A stretch of DNA of 64,000 bases, from the NCBI RefSeq assembly GCF_020687685.1, contig NZ_JAJEWM010000003.1, positions 124,001 to 188,000 on the forward strand, read 5' to 3'. The notes under the pieces were generated by a model. That model had not been told where the DNA came from. It was given only the letters and a program-made list of their open reading frames with translations, and searched no databases. This DNA comes from Tessaracoccus sp. OS52 (lineage in GTDB: Bacteria > Actinomycetota > Actinomycetes > Propionibacteriales > Propionibacteriaceae). The position numbers were made by a program, and so were the translations under genes. Of the stretch, positions 8,826-21,082 are shown in pieces (position 1 is the first letter of the stretch; each line of letters opens with the position of its first letter).

Positions 8826-9227
8826 TCACGCGACCAATCTGCTGATGTCTGCATACAGGGCAACCCCGAGCACCGCGAAGACGAACACCATGAACCAGGT
8901 GTAGACCCACTTCAACCGGTGGTCCGAGATCCAGAACCGGCGCACGCTCACCACGCCGTTGACGACGGCGAACACGCACAGCGCGATCCCCAGCGGCGCC
9001 GCGAGGAAGCCCGCGAAGCTGATGAGCGGGACGGCGATGGGCACCACGAGGTAGGTCACCAGGCACCGGACCCCCGAAATGACCAGCGAGGTGCGGAAGG
9101 CGCGGTGCGCGTCGCCCACGACGCCGGCGTCGGTGGCGGAGACGCGCAGGAGGCGCCGCATGAAACGGTCCGCCGCGCTGCGCCGTAGTGCGACGGCGGC
9201 GGCTGCTGCATCTGCCTGCGTACTCAT
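8826..9227 (-). CDS. Hypothetical membrane protein
   Basis: This 133-residue protein has an Ala-rich N-terminus, then three or four hydrophobic spans (SLVISGVRCLVTYLVVPIAV, FLAAPLGIALCVFAVVNGVV, WVYTWFMVFVFAVLGVALY). The chosen ATG has GGGAGAAG close upstream; the frame is open for eight more codons. It is first in the operon with the small membrane protein and the beta-lactamase-like hydrolase. No function can be read from the sequence. Confidence 0.8.
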   Translation of the reverse strand: MSTQADAAAAAVALRRSAADRFMRRLLRVSATDAGVVGDAHRAFRTSLVISGVRCLVTYLVVPIAVPLISFAGFLAAPLGIALCVFAVVNGVVSVRRFWISDHRLKWVYTWFMVFVFAVLGVALYADISRLVA

Positions 9228-9363
9228 GACTTCTCCCAGGGAAGGCTTCACCGCCGATCATAGGCGACGGCCGGCGCCGGATCCGATCCAAGCCCGGAGC
9301 GCGCCGTAGACTGGACTGGTCGGGACTCGCTGCCCACGCGGTTCCCGCGTTGCTAGGAGCGAA

Positions 9364-12138
<2,775 letters not shown>

Positions 12139-12141
<3 letters not shown>

Positions 12142-12161
12142 GCCCGGCCGTCCCGGGCTCA
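12139..12161. terminator. Bidirectional terminator containing both stop codons
   Basis: TGAGCCCGG and CCGGGCTCA form a perfect 9-bp inverted repeat around CCGTC. The outer three bases of each arm are the TGA stops of the ATPase (plus) and helicase (minus) genes, so the hairpin serves both transcripts. Confidence 0.65.
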
Positions 12162-14234
12162 GGTGATGGCCACCCAGAGACCGTCGCGGGCTCTGGTCAT
12201 CGCCACGTACAGCTCTCTGCGGGTGAGGCCCCAGCGCTCGCGCTCGGCGTCGTCGGCGGGAGGCTCGGGACGCAGGTACTTGTTCCACACCTCCGGCATG
12301 AGCACCTGCTTGAACTCGAGCCCCTTCGCGCGCTTGATCGTGCCCACCTTGACCGCATCGATCGGCACTCCGTCGTAGTCCTCCAGCGTGACGGTGGGGA
12401 TACCGGCGGACTTCAGCAGCGAGACCATGGCGGCTGCCCCGCGGCGGGTCATGCACAAGATGGCGAGGTCCCCGAGCCCGGTCCCGATCTCCTGCGTGGC
12501 CGAACGGATCCGGCTGATCACGGCGCTGTGCAGCTCCGGGTTCCCGGCCGGGCGGACGATCACCGGTTCTGGCCCGTTGCGCGGCACGCTCGATGGCACG
12601 TCACCCTTGGAGATGACTCCCTCGATGTCCGGGTACTCGTCACCGGCGACCAGGCGCTGCGCGAAGGCGATGATCTGCGCCGTGTTGCGGTAGTTGATGT
12701 CCAGTACCGCCCCGCGTCCCGCAACCGAGAGGCCCGCCTCCGCGAGGGTGTAGCCACCGGGGTAGATCGACTGCTGCCCGTCCCCGATGAGATTGAAGCC
12801 ATCCGCCTCGTCACCCACCAGAGAGTGCAGCATCCGGACCATGGCGCACGAGAGGTCCTGCGCCTCGTCGATGACGACGGCGGAGTAGTCGGTCATCGGC
12901 TCGCGGCGGAGTTCGGCTTCGGCAAGGAGGATGAGGTCGGCGTAGTCGATGACGCGACGCTGCCGAAGCTCGGCGTCGTAGGCCTCGTAGAGGTCCCAAA
13001 CCGCACGCCGGCCCGGGGTCGCGAGCCGGAACCGGCGCCCTGTCCTGGCGAGCTCCGCATATTCCTCGAACCGGGTGATGCCCCGCCCCTTGAGCACGTA
13101 CTGGATCTCGTCGTCCCAGTACTTCGCATCCCTTCCCACGCCTGCCAGCGCAGCTGCCGCACCGGTGCGGGCCCAAGCCGCCTGGAAGGCCTCCGACGCG
13201 GCACGGGGATCCAGGCGGAACCGTACGCCGCGTTCGTCGAGCACTCGTCTGGCGAACGCGTGCACACCGGAGAAATCAACCTTGTCCACCACTTCGGGCG
13301 CGAGTTCACCCAGGAGTTGCTTCAGCACGTCCGGCAACGTCCGGACGTAGGTCGTGACCAGCACCCTCCCGGGTTTGTGACGTGCGAGGTGCGCCGCCCG
13401 GTGCAGTCCCACCACCGTCTTGCCGCTGCCGGCCGGGCCACGGATACGCGAAGGGCCGGCGAACGAGCGGCGCACGAGCTTGGCCTGCTGGGGGTGGAGG
13501 AAGGACATCCACTGCTCGATCGGTTTCGCCAGCACCACCTGGAGCAGTGCGTCGTTGACCTCCTCAGGACTGAGCAGCGCATCCTGAACCGAGGTCTCGA
13601 CGGGGGCCGGCAGAACGGGCTCGCGCACGGTGGCCACCACCGGCGCCGGGGCGTTCACCTGCGGGAAGAAGGAGATGGCCCGCGCCATCACCTGATCCAC
13701 CTGCGCGCCCGTCAGCCGGTTGCGGTAATTGGCGATGCAGCGCAAGGAGTCCCGTTCACCGACGATGCGCACCCCCTCGACCTCCGCGTCCACCCCGGCA
13801 CGTCCGGCGAGCACCACGATCGCGTGCACCTCTCCCGGGGCGAGGCCGATCTCGGCGAAGTCGCCGTGGGTGTCGTGCACGAGGTCCGCGAGCGAGGCGA
13901 TCTCGTCGGTGACGTCGAGATCGCCGCGATACATCCGTCCGGAGTCGATCGAGACCTCACGCCAGGCCTTGGTGTCGACGATGAACACCCCACCGGGACC
14001 GATCACTACGAGATCCACCTGGGCGCGTCGGCTGCCGGGCCAACGCCGGTCCGGCAGCAGGTGATAGCCGACGGCGCACAACGGGGCCAGGGTCCGGACG
14101 GTCTGCTTCTCGGTGGCCTCGGCCGCCGAGTAGTTGGCAGCGGTTAGGCGCGCATCCGCGGCCGCGCGGTCGTGCTCGGCGGCCAGAGCCAGCTGGCGCC
14201 TCGCCTCGGCCCCTGCAGAGTCACCAGCCGCCAT
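12159..14234 (-). CDS. NERD-domain UvrD/Rep-like DNA helicase
   Basis: The 691-residue protein joins an N-terminal NERD nuclease-related domain (about residues 45-150, with QVDLVVIGPGGVFIVDTKAW) to a superfamily 1 helicase. The helicase has Walker A GPAGSGKTVVGLH, Walker B VVIDEAQDLS, motif III-like GDGQQSIYPGGY, and late motifs NYRNTAQI, RAKGLEFKQV and YVAMTRARDGLW. It should unwind DNA using ATP, and NERD may add nuclease or binding activity. Such fusions are known mainly from bacterial genomes without a settled role in repair or defence. It stands alone, convergent to the ATPase and divergent from mprA. Confidence 0.88.
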   Translation of the reverse strand: MAAGDSAGAEARRQLALAAEHDRAAADARLTAANYSAAEATEKQTVRTLAPLCAVGYHLLPDRRWPGSRRAQVDLVVIGPGGVFIVDTKAWREVSIDSGRMYRGDLDVTDEIASLADLVHDTHGDFAEIGLAPGEVHAIVVLAGRAGVDAEVEGVRIVGERDSLRCIANYRNRLTGAQVDQVMARAISFFPQVNAPAPVVATVREPVLPAPVETSVQDALLSPEEVNDALLQVVLAKPIEQWMSFLHPQQAKLVRRSFAGPSRIRGPAGSGKTVVGLHRAAHLARHKPGRVLVTTYVRTLPDVLKQLLGELAPEVVDKVDFSGVHAFARRVLDERGVRFRLDPRAASEAFQAAWARTGAAAALAGVGRDAKYWDDEIQYVLKGRGITRFEEYAELARTGRRFRLATPGRRAVWDLYEAYDAELRQRRVIDYADLILLAEAELRREPMTDYSAVVIDEAQDLSCAMVRMLHSLVGDEADGFNLIGDGQQSIYPGGYTLAEAGLSVAGRGAVLDINYRNTAQIIAFAQRLVAGDEYPDIEGVISKGDVPSSVPRNGPEPVIVRPAGNPELHSAVISRIRSATQEIGTGLGDLAILCMTRRGAAAMVSLLKSAGIPTVTLEDYDGVPIDAVKVGTIKRAKGLEFKQVLMPEVWNKYLRPEPPADDAERERWGLTRRELYVAMTRARDGLWVAIT

Positions 14235-14449
14235 GGCTCGCTTCGAATCGGCTTGGAGTGGTGGGACTCACACTCGGGCTGGTCATTGCCTACCTAGGGC
14301 TTGCTTGGTACCCGACACAAGGGGTTCGACCAGGATTCTAGACCGACAATGTATGGACCGTAACTCCGACACGGTGATGAGCAGGTGGGTCGGACTCTGC
14401 AGCGGCTGCGGGTCCCGGGGAACACCCGCCGGTTGGGTAGGCTGTGCCC

Positions 14450-15136
14450 ATGCAGATCCTGGTGGTGGACGACGATCAGGCCGTTCGCGATTCCCTCGCA
14501 CGCTCCCTCAAGTACTCCGGCGACGAGGTGATCACGGCCAGCGACGGCATAGAGGCCCTCGCGAAGCTCGCCGGGCACACACCCGATGCGGTCATCATGG
14601 ACGTGATGATGCCCCGTCTCGACGGCCTCGAGGCGACGCGGATGCTGCGCGAGAGCGGCAACGACGTACCCATCCTGATCCTCACGGCGCGCGACGCCGT
14701 CGGCGACCGGGTCGACGGTCTGGACGCGGGCGCGGATGACTACATGGTCAAGCCGTTCGCCCTCGACGAGTTGCTCGCCCGCCTGCGCGCACTCACCCGC
14801 CGCTCCAAGCCCGTGCCGGAGAACGAGTCCAAGACCCTGAGCTTCGCCGACGTCACCCTGGACCCGCAGCACCGCGAGGTCACGCGCGCCGGTCAGCACA
14901 TCTCCCTCACCCGCACCGAGTTCGCGCTGCTGCAGGCCTTCATGGAGAACCCGCGCAAGGTCTTGGAGCGCAGCACCCTCCTCAACGAGGTGTGGGGCTT
15001 CGAGTTCCCCGCCACCGCGAACTCCCTTGAGGTCTACATCGGCTACCTCCGCCGCAAGACCGAGTCGGGCGGACAGTCGCGCCTGATCCACACCGTCCGC
15101 GGCGTGGGATACGTACTGCGTGAAACGCCCCCGTGA
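14450..15136 (+). CDS. mprA: Two-component response regulator, MprA-like
   Basis: An OmpR-class regulator of 228 residues. The receiver domain has the acidic pair VDDD, the phosphorylated aspartate in [12 protein letters not shown], the Thr in ILTARDA and the Lys in [20 protein letters not shown]. The C-terminal winged helix ([32 protein letters not shown]) binds DNA. The sequence is close to mycobacterial MprA, which controls envelope-stress genes. TAGGCT lies exactly 6 bases before the ATG, which suggests a leaderless message; GTG at 14444 is the alternative start. It overlaps mprB by 4 bases. Confidence 0.92.
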   Translation: MQILVVDDDQAVRDSLARSLKYSGDEVITASDGIEALAKLAGHTPDAVIMDVMMPRLDGLEATRMLRESGNDVPILILTARDAVGDRVDGLDAGADDYMVKPFALDELLARLRALTRRSKPVPENESKTLSFADVTLDPQHREVTRAGQHISLTRTEFALLQAFMENPRKVLERSTLLNEVWGFEFPATANSLEVYIGYLRRKTESGGQSRLIHTVRGVGYVLRETPP

Positions 15137-16560
15137 TCGGCAGTCTCTGGATCAGATTCAGACGCGGCGTCGAGCGGATCGTCACCGGCCAGAGTCTCCA
15201 GGGACGGCTGGCATCACTGACAGGACTGAGCGTCGCACTGGCCGTGCTGTTCGTAGGCGTGACGGCCTATCTGGTCACGCGCTGGTCCCTGCTGGAGAAC
15301 CTCGACCGTGAGCTGACCTCGACGGCCCTGACCGCCACCGCCACCGTCGGTGACGACGTCTCGGGCTTCACCGGGCTGAACCTCTCGGGTCTGCGGGGCA
15401 CCGACGAGGTCCTGGCGCTGGTCTCCGTGAACGGGGACACGCGTCCCTCAGCCGGGCAGACCGTGGCGCTCCCCGCAGGCGCCGAGGAGGTTGCGATCGC
15501 CCGACTGCAGCTCGGCTCGTCGGCGCGCTCGGTGACGCTGAACGACGGCACTTCCTACCGGGTGGTCGCGGTGCCGCTGCAGGCGCGCGACGGCGGTTAC
15601 GCCATCATGTACGCCAGGTCCCTGGAAACCCTCCAGTCGACGCTGCGCTCCATGTGGATCGTGATCGTGATCAGCGGGCTGGTGGGCATCCTCGTCACCA
15701 CCATCGCCGTCCTCCTGGTGGCGAAGGGGGCACTGGCCCCGGTCCGTCGGCTGTCCCGGGCCGTGCGCAACGTCACGCAAACCGACCAGCTGAACCCCAT
15801 CCGCATCTACGGCCGCGACGACCTGGGCGAACTCACGAAGTCCTTCAACGGCATGCTCCGCTCCCTGCAGACGTCGCGGGAGCAGCAGCGCCAGCTGATC
15901 GCCGACGCGGGCCACGAGCTGCGCACCCCGCTGACGTCGATGCGAACCAACATCGAACTCCTGGTCGCAGACGACACCTCGGGCATGCTCCCCGAGGGCG
16001 CCCGCACCGAGATCCTCGCCGACGTCTCCGCACAGCTCGGCGAGTTCTCCGCCCTGATCGGGGACCTCGTGGCCCTCACCCGTGACGACCACCTGCAGCG
16101 CCCCCACGAGGCGCTGGACTTCTCAGACGTCGTGGACTCCGCCGTCGAACGGGCCCAGCGCCGCGGCCCGATGCTGACGTTCAACGTGAAACTCGAACCC
16201 ACACCCATCCTGGGCGACGCGTCGACGCTGGAGCGGGCGGTGACCAACCTGCTGGACAACGCGGTCAAGTTCTCGCCCCCCACAGGGGTGATCGACGTCA
16301 TCCTCGAGGACGGCAGCCTCACGATCATCGATGACGGTCCGGGCATCGCGGAGGACGACCTCCCCCACATCTTCGATCGCTTCTACCGTTCCGACCGCGC
16401 CCGCAACACTCCGGGGACGGGGCTCGGGCTTTCCATCGTCGCCCACACGGCAGAGGCGCATGGCGGCTCCGTGAAGGCAGGCAACCACCCGGGCAAGGGC
16501 GCGAAGTTCATCCTGCGGATCCCGACCGTCCCTGCCTACGATTTCGTCGAGGAACTCTAG
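15133..16560 (+). CDS. mprB: Two-component sensor histidine kinase, MprB-like
   Basis: The 475-residue kinase has two membrane spans (about residues 30-50 and 172-195) around an extracytoplasmic sensor region, then HAMP. The HisKA box is [16 protein letters not shown], with the phosphorylated His. The ATPase domain has [33 protein letters not shown] and GTGLGLSIV. It should phosphorylate the neighbouring MprA. The start is GTG inside the mprA stop (GTGA), so the two are translationally coupled. The signal is presumably envelope stress, by homology only. Confidence 0.92.
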   Translation: MIGSLWIRFRRGVERIVTGQSLQGRLASLTGLSVALAVLFVGVTAYLVTRWSLLENLDRELTSTALTATATVGDDVSGFTGLNLSGLRGTDEVLALVSVNGDTRPSAGQTVALPAGAEEVAIARLQLGSSARSVTLNDGTSYRVVAVPLQARDGGYAIMYARSLETLQSTLRSMWIVIVISGLVGILVTTIAVLLVAKGALAPVRRLSRAVRNVTQTDQLNPIRIYGRDDLGELTKSFNGMLRSLQTSREQQRQLIADAGHELRTPLTSMRTNIELLVADDTSGMLPEGARTEILADVSAQLGEFSALIGDLVALTRDDHLQRPHEALDFSDVVDSAVERAQRRGPMLTFNVKLEPTPILGDASTLERAVTNLLDNAVKFSPPTGVIDVILEDGSLTIIDDGPGIAEDDLPHIFDRFYRSDRARNTPGTGLGLSIVAHTAEAHGGSVKAGNHPGKGAKFILRIPTVPAYDFVEEL

Positions 16561-16603
16561 GACATCTCCTCCCGGGTGGGGGCAGCGCCGTTACTCTTTC
16601 CCC

Positions 16604-17602
16604 GTGATGAGACTGAGGCGGGTGGATCCCCGCCAGCCGGGCTGGACGCGGCGCCGCGCCGGCAAGGGTTTCAGCTACCGCGACGCACAGGGCCAACCCC
16701 TGCCACCGGAGGACGTGCAGCGGGTGAAGTCACTGGCCATTCCGCCGGCCTGGCAGGATGTGTGGATCAGCCCCGTCCCCAACGGCCACCTGCAGGCCAC
16801 GGGCGTCGACGACGCTGGGAGGCTCCAGTACCTCTACCACCCGGAATGGCGCAAGAAGCGCGACCGGGCGAAGTTCGAGCGCATCGTCGCGGCGGCCGAG
16901 AAGCTGCCACACGCGCGGCGTCGGGTCTCCAGGGACCTGGCCCTCGACGGCATGCCGCTGGAGCGGGCCTGCGCCGCTGCGGTGCGGCTGCTCGACGTCG
17001 GGTACTTCCGGATCGGCAACGACGCCTACGCCGACGCCAACGGCTCGTTCGGGCTGACGACGCTGAAGCGCGAGCACGTCCGCCGGCGGGGGGACTCGCT
17101 GGTGTTCAGCTTCCAGGGCAAGTCCGGGATCGCGCACACCGTCGTGGTGGAGGACGGGGCCGCGGTCAAAGCGCTGGAGGTGATGCGGGCGCGACGCTCC
17201 AGCGGAGACCGGCTCCTCGCCTACAGGGTGGACGACGGCTGGAAGGACCTCGTCTCCAGTGACGTGAACGCCTACCTCTCCGACCTCTTCGGCGGCGACC
17301 TCACGGCGAAGGACTTCCGCACCTGGCACGCCACCGTGATCGCCGCAGAGGTGTTGGCCCTGACCGACGAGCCCGGCGAGACGGGCGCCTCCAGGAAACG
17401 GGCCATCCGGCAGGCGGTGCTGGAGACGTCGAACTACCTGGGCAACACCCCCACCGTCGCCCGCAACTCCTACATCGACCCCCGCGTCATCGACCACTAC
17501 GAGCGCGGCCACACCATCGAGGACGCGGCCGCCCGCAGGTACCGGACTCCGACGTCGCGGCAGACGGCTCTGGAGGAGGCCGTCCTTTCGCTGCTGGAGT
17601 GA
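16604..17602 (+). CDS. DNA topoisomerase IB
   Basis: The 332-residue protein is a bacterial (poxvirus-type) type IB topoisomerase. The N-terminal domain has PPAWQDVWISPVPNGHLQATG and the catalytic domain has the RIGNDAYADANGSFGLTTL region. FRTWHATV carries catalytic Arg and His. The nucleophile tyrosine is in ARNSYIDPRV near residue 290. The enzyme relaxes supercoils by nicking one strand without ATP. TACTCT lies 6 bases before the GTG start and no ribosome site is visible, so the message is probably leaderless. It follows mprB by 43 bp but has its own promoter. Confidence 0.9.
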   Translation: MMRLRRVDPRQPGWTRRRAGKGFSYRDAQGQPLPPEDVQRVKSLAIPPAWQDVWISPVPNGHLQATGVDDAGRLQYLYHPEWRKKRDRAKFERIVAAAEKLPHARRRVSRDLALDGMPLERACAAAVRLLDVGYFRIGNDAYADANGSFGLTTLKREHVRRRGDSLVFSFQGKSGIAHTVVVEDGAAVKALEVMRARRSSGDRLLAYRVDDGWKDLVSSDVNAYLSDLFGGDLTAKDFRTWHATVIAAEVLALTDEPGETGASRKRAIRQAVLETSNYLGNTPTVARNSYIDPRVIDHYERGHTIEDAAARRYRTPTSRQTALEEAVLSLLE

Positions 17603-17648
17603 CCGGCCGACGAGACGCTGACCGCCACGATGGTGGCAGGATGGGCCC

Positions 17649-18167
17649 ATGTCACAACCGCAGAGCCCGCTGGAACGCGCACGCCGGGGCCCCAAGGGCA
17701 ACGTCGACAAGTTCCTCGCGTTCTGGCTGCACCTCCTGGTGGAGGGGAAGCAACCGCACGGCTCGACGCCGGCACAGGTTCGTCGCGCCATGGACAAGTT
17801 GTTCCGGGACAAGGACGTGCAGGCCGCGCGCGACGCCGTCGGTGATGCGACGTTGGCCGCGGAGTTCCGCGACGCCGCCCTCGCCTACTTCCGCACCTGC
17901 CTGACGGATCCGGGCTACACCACGACGCTGTGGCGCACCAAGCGCCTCGAACCCGCCCAGATCGAGGCGAAAGCTGCCAAGGACGCCGCTGCGATCATCG
18001 GGGCGCTGGCCCAGAGCAACGCGCTGGAGGGCTTCGCCGAGCGCCTCCCCGCACTGGCCGCCCACGGCTTCGTGGACGCGTTCGGGCCGGAGTCCGAGGC
18101 AGCGCTGCGGCTCGCCGTCGGCAAGGATCCGGCCGCCGCGCAACTGGCGCCGCTGATCTGGGACTGA
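17649..18167 (+). CDS. Hypothetical helical protein
   Basis: A 172-residue soluble protein that looks alpha-helical and Ala-rich (FRDAALAYFRTCLTDPGYTTTLW, AKAAKDAAAIIGALAQ). I do not recognise a family, and no catalytic motif is visible. CAGGAT stands 6 bases before the ATG, so it is likely leaderless. A hairpin terminator follows at 18206-18230. Its codon use and GC content look native. Confidence 0.75.
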   Translation: MSQPQSPLERARRGPKGNVDKFLAFWLHLLVEGKQPHGSTPAQVRRAMDKLFRDKDVQAARDAVGDATLAAEFRDAALAYFRTCLTDPGYTTTLWRTKRLEPAQIEAKAAKDAAAIIGALAQSNALEGFAERLPALAAHGFVDAFGPESEAALRLAVGKDPAAAQLAPLIWD

Positions 18168-18205
18168 GCCCGGCGGTGCCTCGTGCCGGGCGGGAGAAGT
18201 GAGGG

Positions 18206-18230
18206 CCGGACCACCTCATACGTGGTCCGG
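18206..18230 (+). terminator. Terminator after the 17649 gene
   Basis: CCGGACCAC pairs perfectly with GTGGTCCGG (9 bp) around a 7-base loop. It lies 38 bp after the stop codon. Confidence 0.7.
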
Positions 18231-18744
18231 GCTCATGGCCCATTCCACAGGTGAGGTACGGCGACTCCGGGGAGCGACACGCGGGCGGTGACCGTCACCT
18301 GCCAAGCGCTCGCGGAGCGCCACCGGCTCCGGACAGGGCGGAGGCCTGATCAAGTATGAGTTGATCAGGCCTCCTGGTTGATCTCGGGAGTGGCGACTCC
18401 CTCGATCTGGAAGGGCATCCGGTACTTCTCCGCCCGCTTCGCTCCGCGGGGTTGGCGGACTGGGCCGCCAACTGGAAGAAGGTAGGACTGATCCTTCCGC
18501 TTTGACAAAGAGAGGCGAACTCCTCATCGGGGCTGCCACCGGTCATTCGCCCGCTTCGCTGCGAGCCCTCGGGACGCGAGTCCCTCGGCATGGACGCTGG
18601 TTGGGCCTCCTCGGCACTTCCTTTGGGGGAGGTGCGTACACAGAGTTCTACTCCGGTCCGCCCGCCTCCGCAAGGGATACCCGCAAAATTCCCAATAAGC
18701 CGTTGCCCGACCGGCGTGTCGTCTTGACTCACTCCGCGCCCGGA
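18231..18744. other. Gene-poor scar with a possible gene remnant
   Basis: No complete gene is credible here. On the minus strand, a frame from about 18511 to 18365 reads like a protein tail (SKRKDQSYLL, then AEKYRMPFQIEG, VATPEINQEA, stop), and its stop lies inside a strong hairpin, as a real 3' end would. Two copies of CGCCCGCTTCGCT occur 118 bp apart, and several short hairpins are present. I cannot name the parent gene; this may be the relic of a lost or mobile gene. Confidence 0.35.
18340..18374 (-). terminator. Strong hairpin over the remnant's stop codon
   Basis: GGAGGCCTGATCAA and TTGATCAGGCCTCC form a perfect 14-bp stem around a 7-base loop. The minus-strand TGA of the remnant frame lies inside one arm. 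This is the shape of a terminator left behind by a lost gene. Confidence 0.55.
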
Positions 18745-18776
18745 GCGGGCGAAGGGTGCCCCCACCCCTCGCCCGC
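18745..18776 (-). terminator. Terminator of the MMPL gene
   Basis: GCGGGCGAAGGGTG pairs with CACCCCTCGCCCGC around CCCC, a 14-bp stem with one non-Watson-Crick position. It begins 6 bp beyond the MMPL stop codon on the minus strand. Confidence 0.75.
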
Positions 18777-18781
18777 CGCGC

Positions 18782-21019
18782 CTAGCGGCTCGCGACCGGC
18801 TCCGACTCTGCGTGCCGGGGCTCGGGCGCGTCGGCGGCGAGTCGGCTGGGCCACCACAGGCGGGGACCGATGTCCAGGCCCAGCGCAGGCACCAGCAGCG
18901 TCCGCACGAAGAAGGTGTCGAGCAGCACGCCGAAGGCGACGATGAACGCCAACTGCAGCAGGAACAGGATGGGGATGACGGCGAGGGCCGCGAACGTCGC
19001 CGCCAGCACGATGCCTGCCGAAGTGATCACCCCGCCCGTCACCGCCAGACCTCTGAGGATGCCGGCGCGGGTGCCGTGCTGGAGGGACTCCTCCCGGACG
19101 CGGGTCATCAGGAAGATGTTGTAGTCGATCCCCAGCGCCACGAGGAACACGAACCCGTACAGGGGCACCGACGGATCGGCTCCCGGCAGCCCGAGGAGGT
19201 GGTTGAACACCAGCGCGGCGGTCCCCATCGCTGTGCCGAACGACAGCACAGTGGTGGCCACCAGCAGCACCGGCGCCAGCACGCTGCGCAGGAGCGCCAT
19301 GAGGATGACCAGGATCACGACGAGCACGATCGGGATGATCAGGTTGCGGTCCCGGATGGAGGTCTCGTTGGTGTCGATGGAGACCGCGGTGGTGCCGCCG
19401 ACGAGGGCCGTGCCATCCAGCTGGTCGCGGATGTCACGAACGACTTCCTCCGCCTCGATGCTGTCGCCGGGGTAGGCGAGCGTGGCCTGGAGCATGACGT
19501 CGCCGTCGTTGACGGTGGGCTCGGGAGCAGGCGTCCCGGGCGGCCCCAAGGGCTGGATGCCCTCGGAGGTCACAGGCGCCGACCCGGACGGGCTGTCCTG
19601 GGCCAGCACGGTGACCGACTCCACGCCGTCGATCCCCAGGAGGATGTTCGAGACCTCCTGCAGGTCCGCTTCCCGGGTCAGTATGTTGGCTGGATCACCC
19701 GAGCCGCCCGGGAAGTGTTCCGCGACTGCCTCCTGGCCGTCGCGGGCATCGGAGGCACCCAGCACCAGGTCACTGGTAGCGACGCCGTCGGCCTTGAGGG
19801 TGGGAGCGAATGCTGCTCCGACTGCGAGCAGGACGACGCAGACGATCCACACGATCCGCGGCCGCTTGGCGATGAACCGCCCCGTGGCCGCGTAGAGGCC
19901 GCGGTTGACCCAGGTCTCGGAGTCGCGGTCGGGGTCGTACTTGGGGCGACGGGGCCAGAACGCGGCCCGGCCGAGCAGCAGCAGCATTGCCGGCAGCAGG
20001 GTCAGAGCGGAGAGCATGGCGAACACGATGCCGATGGCGGCCACCGGACCGAGCGACTTGTTGGAGGCGAGGTCACTGAAAAGCAGGCAGAGCAGGCCAG
20101 CGATCACGGTGCCGCCGGAGGCGAGGATCGGCTCCAGTGACCCCTTGAGCGTCTTCACAGTCGCCTCGAAGCGCGAGGCGTTGCGGCGCAGTTCCTCGGA
20201 GTACCTGGCAGTGTAGAGCAGGGCGTAGTCGGTGGCCGCGCCGATCACGAGGATGAACAGGATGCCCTGGGTCTGGCCGTTGAGGGAGAGGACCTCCCAC
20301 TTGGCGAGCCACCAGTTGACGAGCAGCGCCACGCACAGGGCGAACAGGCTGGTGAACAGCACCAGGAAGGGCAGCAGCAGGGAGCGGTAGACCACGAGCA
20401 GGATCACCAGCACCGCACCCAGCGCGACGGCGAGCAGCAGGCCGTCGATGCCCCCGAACGCCTCGCCGAGGTCGGCGGAGAAGCCCGCCGGTCCGGTGAC
20501 GTTGTGGGTGATGCCGTCGGGAACCTGTTCGGCGATGCTGGCGCGGACCTCGGCGACGGAGTCACCCAGTTCACCCTGCGCGTCCAGTGGAATGAAGGCC
20601 TGCGCCGCGAGCCCGTCGTCGGAGGGGATGAGGGGAGATACAGACTCGACCGACTCGAGCTCCGCGAGTCCCTCGACGATTGCCCCGAGTTCCGCGAGCG
20701 TCGGACCGTCGATGGCGGACTCCGCGGTGAAGATGACTATCGCCGGGATGCTCTCCTCGCCGACGAAGTCGGTGAAGCGCTCCCCGACGAGGGTGGCGTC
20801 GGAGCTGGCGGGCAGGAACGACGCCCGGTCGTTCGACGCCACCTCGCCCACCTTGCCGAAGTACGGGCCACCGATGCCTGCGCCCGCGAGCCACACCAGG
20901 ATCAGGACGATCGGGATGCCTATCCGAAGCCACGCAGGCGGCTTGCCCGTCCTGCCCGGCTTTGCCGGAGGGTTGTTCTCAGCCCCGGGGCGGGCAGTTT
21001 CCTGCGTCGATGTGCTCAT
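18782..21019 (-). CDS. MMPL/RND-family lipid exporter, likely part of the carotenoid regulon
   Basis: A 745-residue membrane protein with the MMPL layout: one span, a large outer loop, five or six spans (starting LLLAVALGAVLVILLVVYRSLLLPF), then the whole unit again. The GxxxDY motifs are GAATDYALLY and GIDYNIFLMTR, with aspartates that carry protons in RND pumps. Relatives move lipids across the membrane. In Corynebacterium glutamicum an MMPL gene sits within the crt operon. The two 11-bp repeats found at the crt promoters abut this start codon, so I infer light-controlled expression with the carotenoid genes and possibly pigment transport. Confidence 0.88.
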   Translation of the reverse strand: MSTSTQETARPGAENNPPAKPGRTGKPPAWLRIGIPIVLILVWLAGAGIGGPYFGKVGEVASNDRASFLPASSDATLVGERFTDFVGEESIPAIVIFTAESAIDGPTLAELGAIVEGLAELESVESVSPLIPSDDGLAAQAFIPLDAQGELGDSVAEVRASIAEQVPDGITHNVTGPAGFSADLGEAFGGIDGLLLAVALGAVLVILLVVYRSLLLPFLVLFTSLFALCVALLVNWWLAKWEVLSLNGQTQGILFILVIGAATDYALLYTARYSEELRRNASRFEATVKTLKGSLEPILASGGTVIAGLLCLLFSDLASNKSLGPVAAIGIVFAMLSALTLLPAMLLLLGRAAFWPRRPKYDPDRDSETWVNRGLYAATGRFIAKRPRIVWIVCVVLLAVGAAFAPTLKADGVATSDLVLGASDARDGQEAVAEHFPGGSGDPANILTREADLQEVSNILLGIDGVESVTVLAQDSPSGSAPVTSEGIQPLGPPGTPAPEPTVNDGDVMLQATLAYPGDSIEAEEVVRDIRDQLDGTALVGGTTAVSIDTNETSIRDRNLIIPIVLVVILVILMALLRSVLAPVLLVATTVLSFGTAMGTAALVFNHLLGLPGADPSVPLYGFVFLVALGIDYNIFLMTRVREESLQHGTRAGILRGLAVTGGVITSAGIVLAATFAALAVIPILFLLQLAFIVAFGVLLDTFFVRTLLVPALGLDIGPRLWWPSRLAADAPEPRHAESEPVASR

Positions 21020-21041
21020 TACCTGTCCAATGTTTGTCTAA
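21020..21041 (-). promoter_or_regulatory. CarH-type operator at the MMPL promoter
   Basis: Read on the minus strand, two 11-bp direct repeats, TTAGACAAACA and TTGGACAGGTA, stand directly before the ATG. TTGCGG and TTAGAC, 17 bp apart, fit -35 and -10, so a bound repressor would cover the -10 and transcription start. One repeat is identical to that at the regulator's own promoter (33697-33707). Confidence 0.7.
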
Positions 21042-21082
21042 GGTATACAACACTGTATCCGCAACTCTGTGCGCTGGCAAGA

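Noticed and set aside
18216..18765. Minus-strand frames of about 107 and 156 codons in the intergenic region
   Set aside because: Arg/Pro/Ser-rich composition typical of high-GC antisense frames, no ribosome site, and they run through two terminator hairpins.
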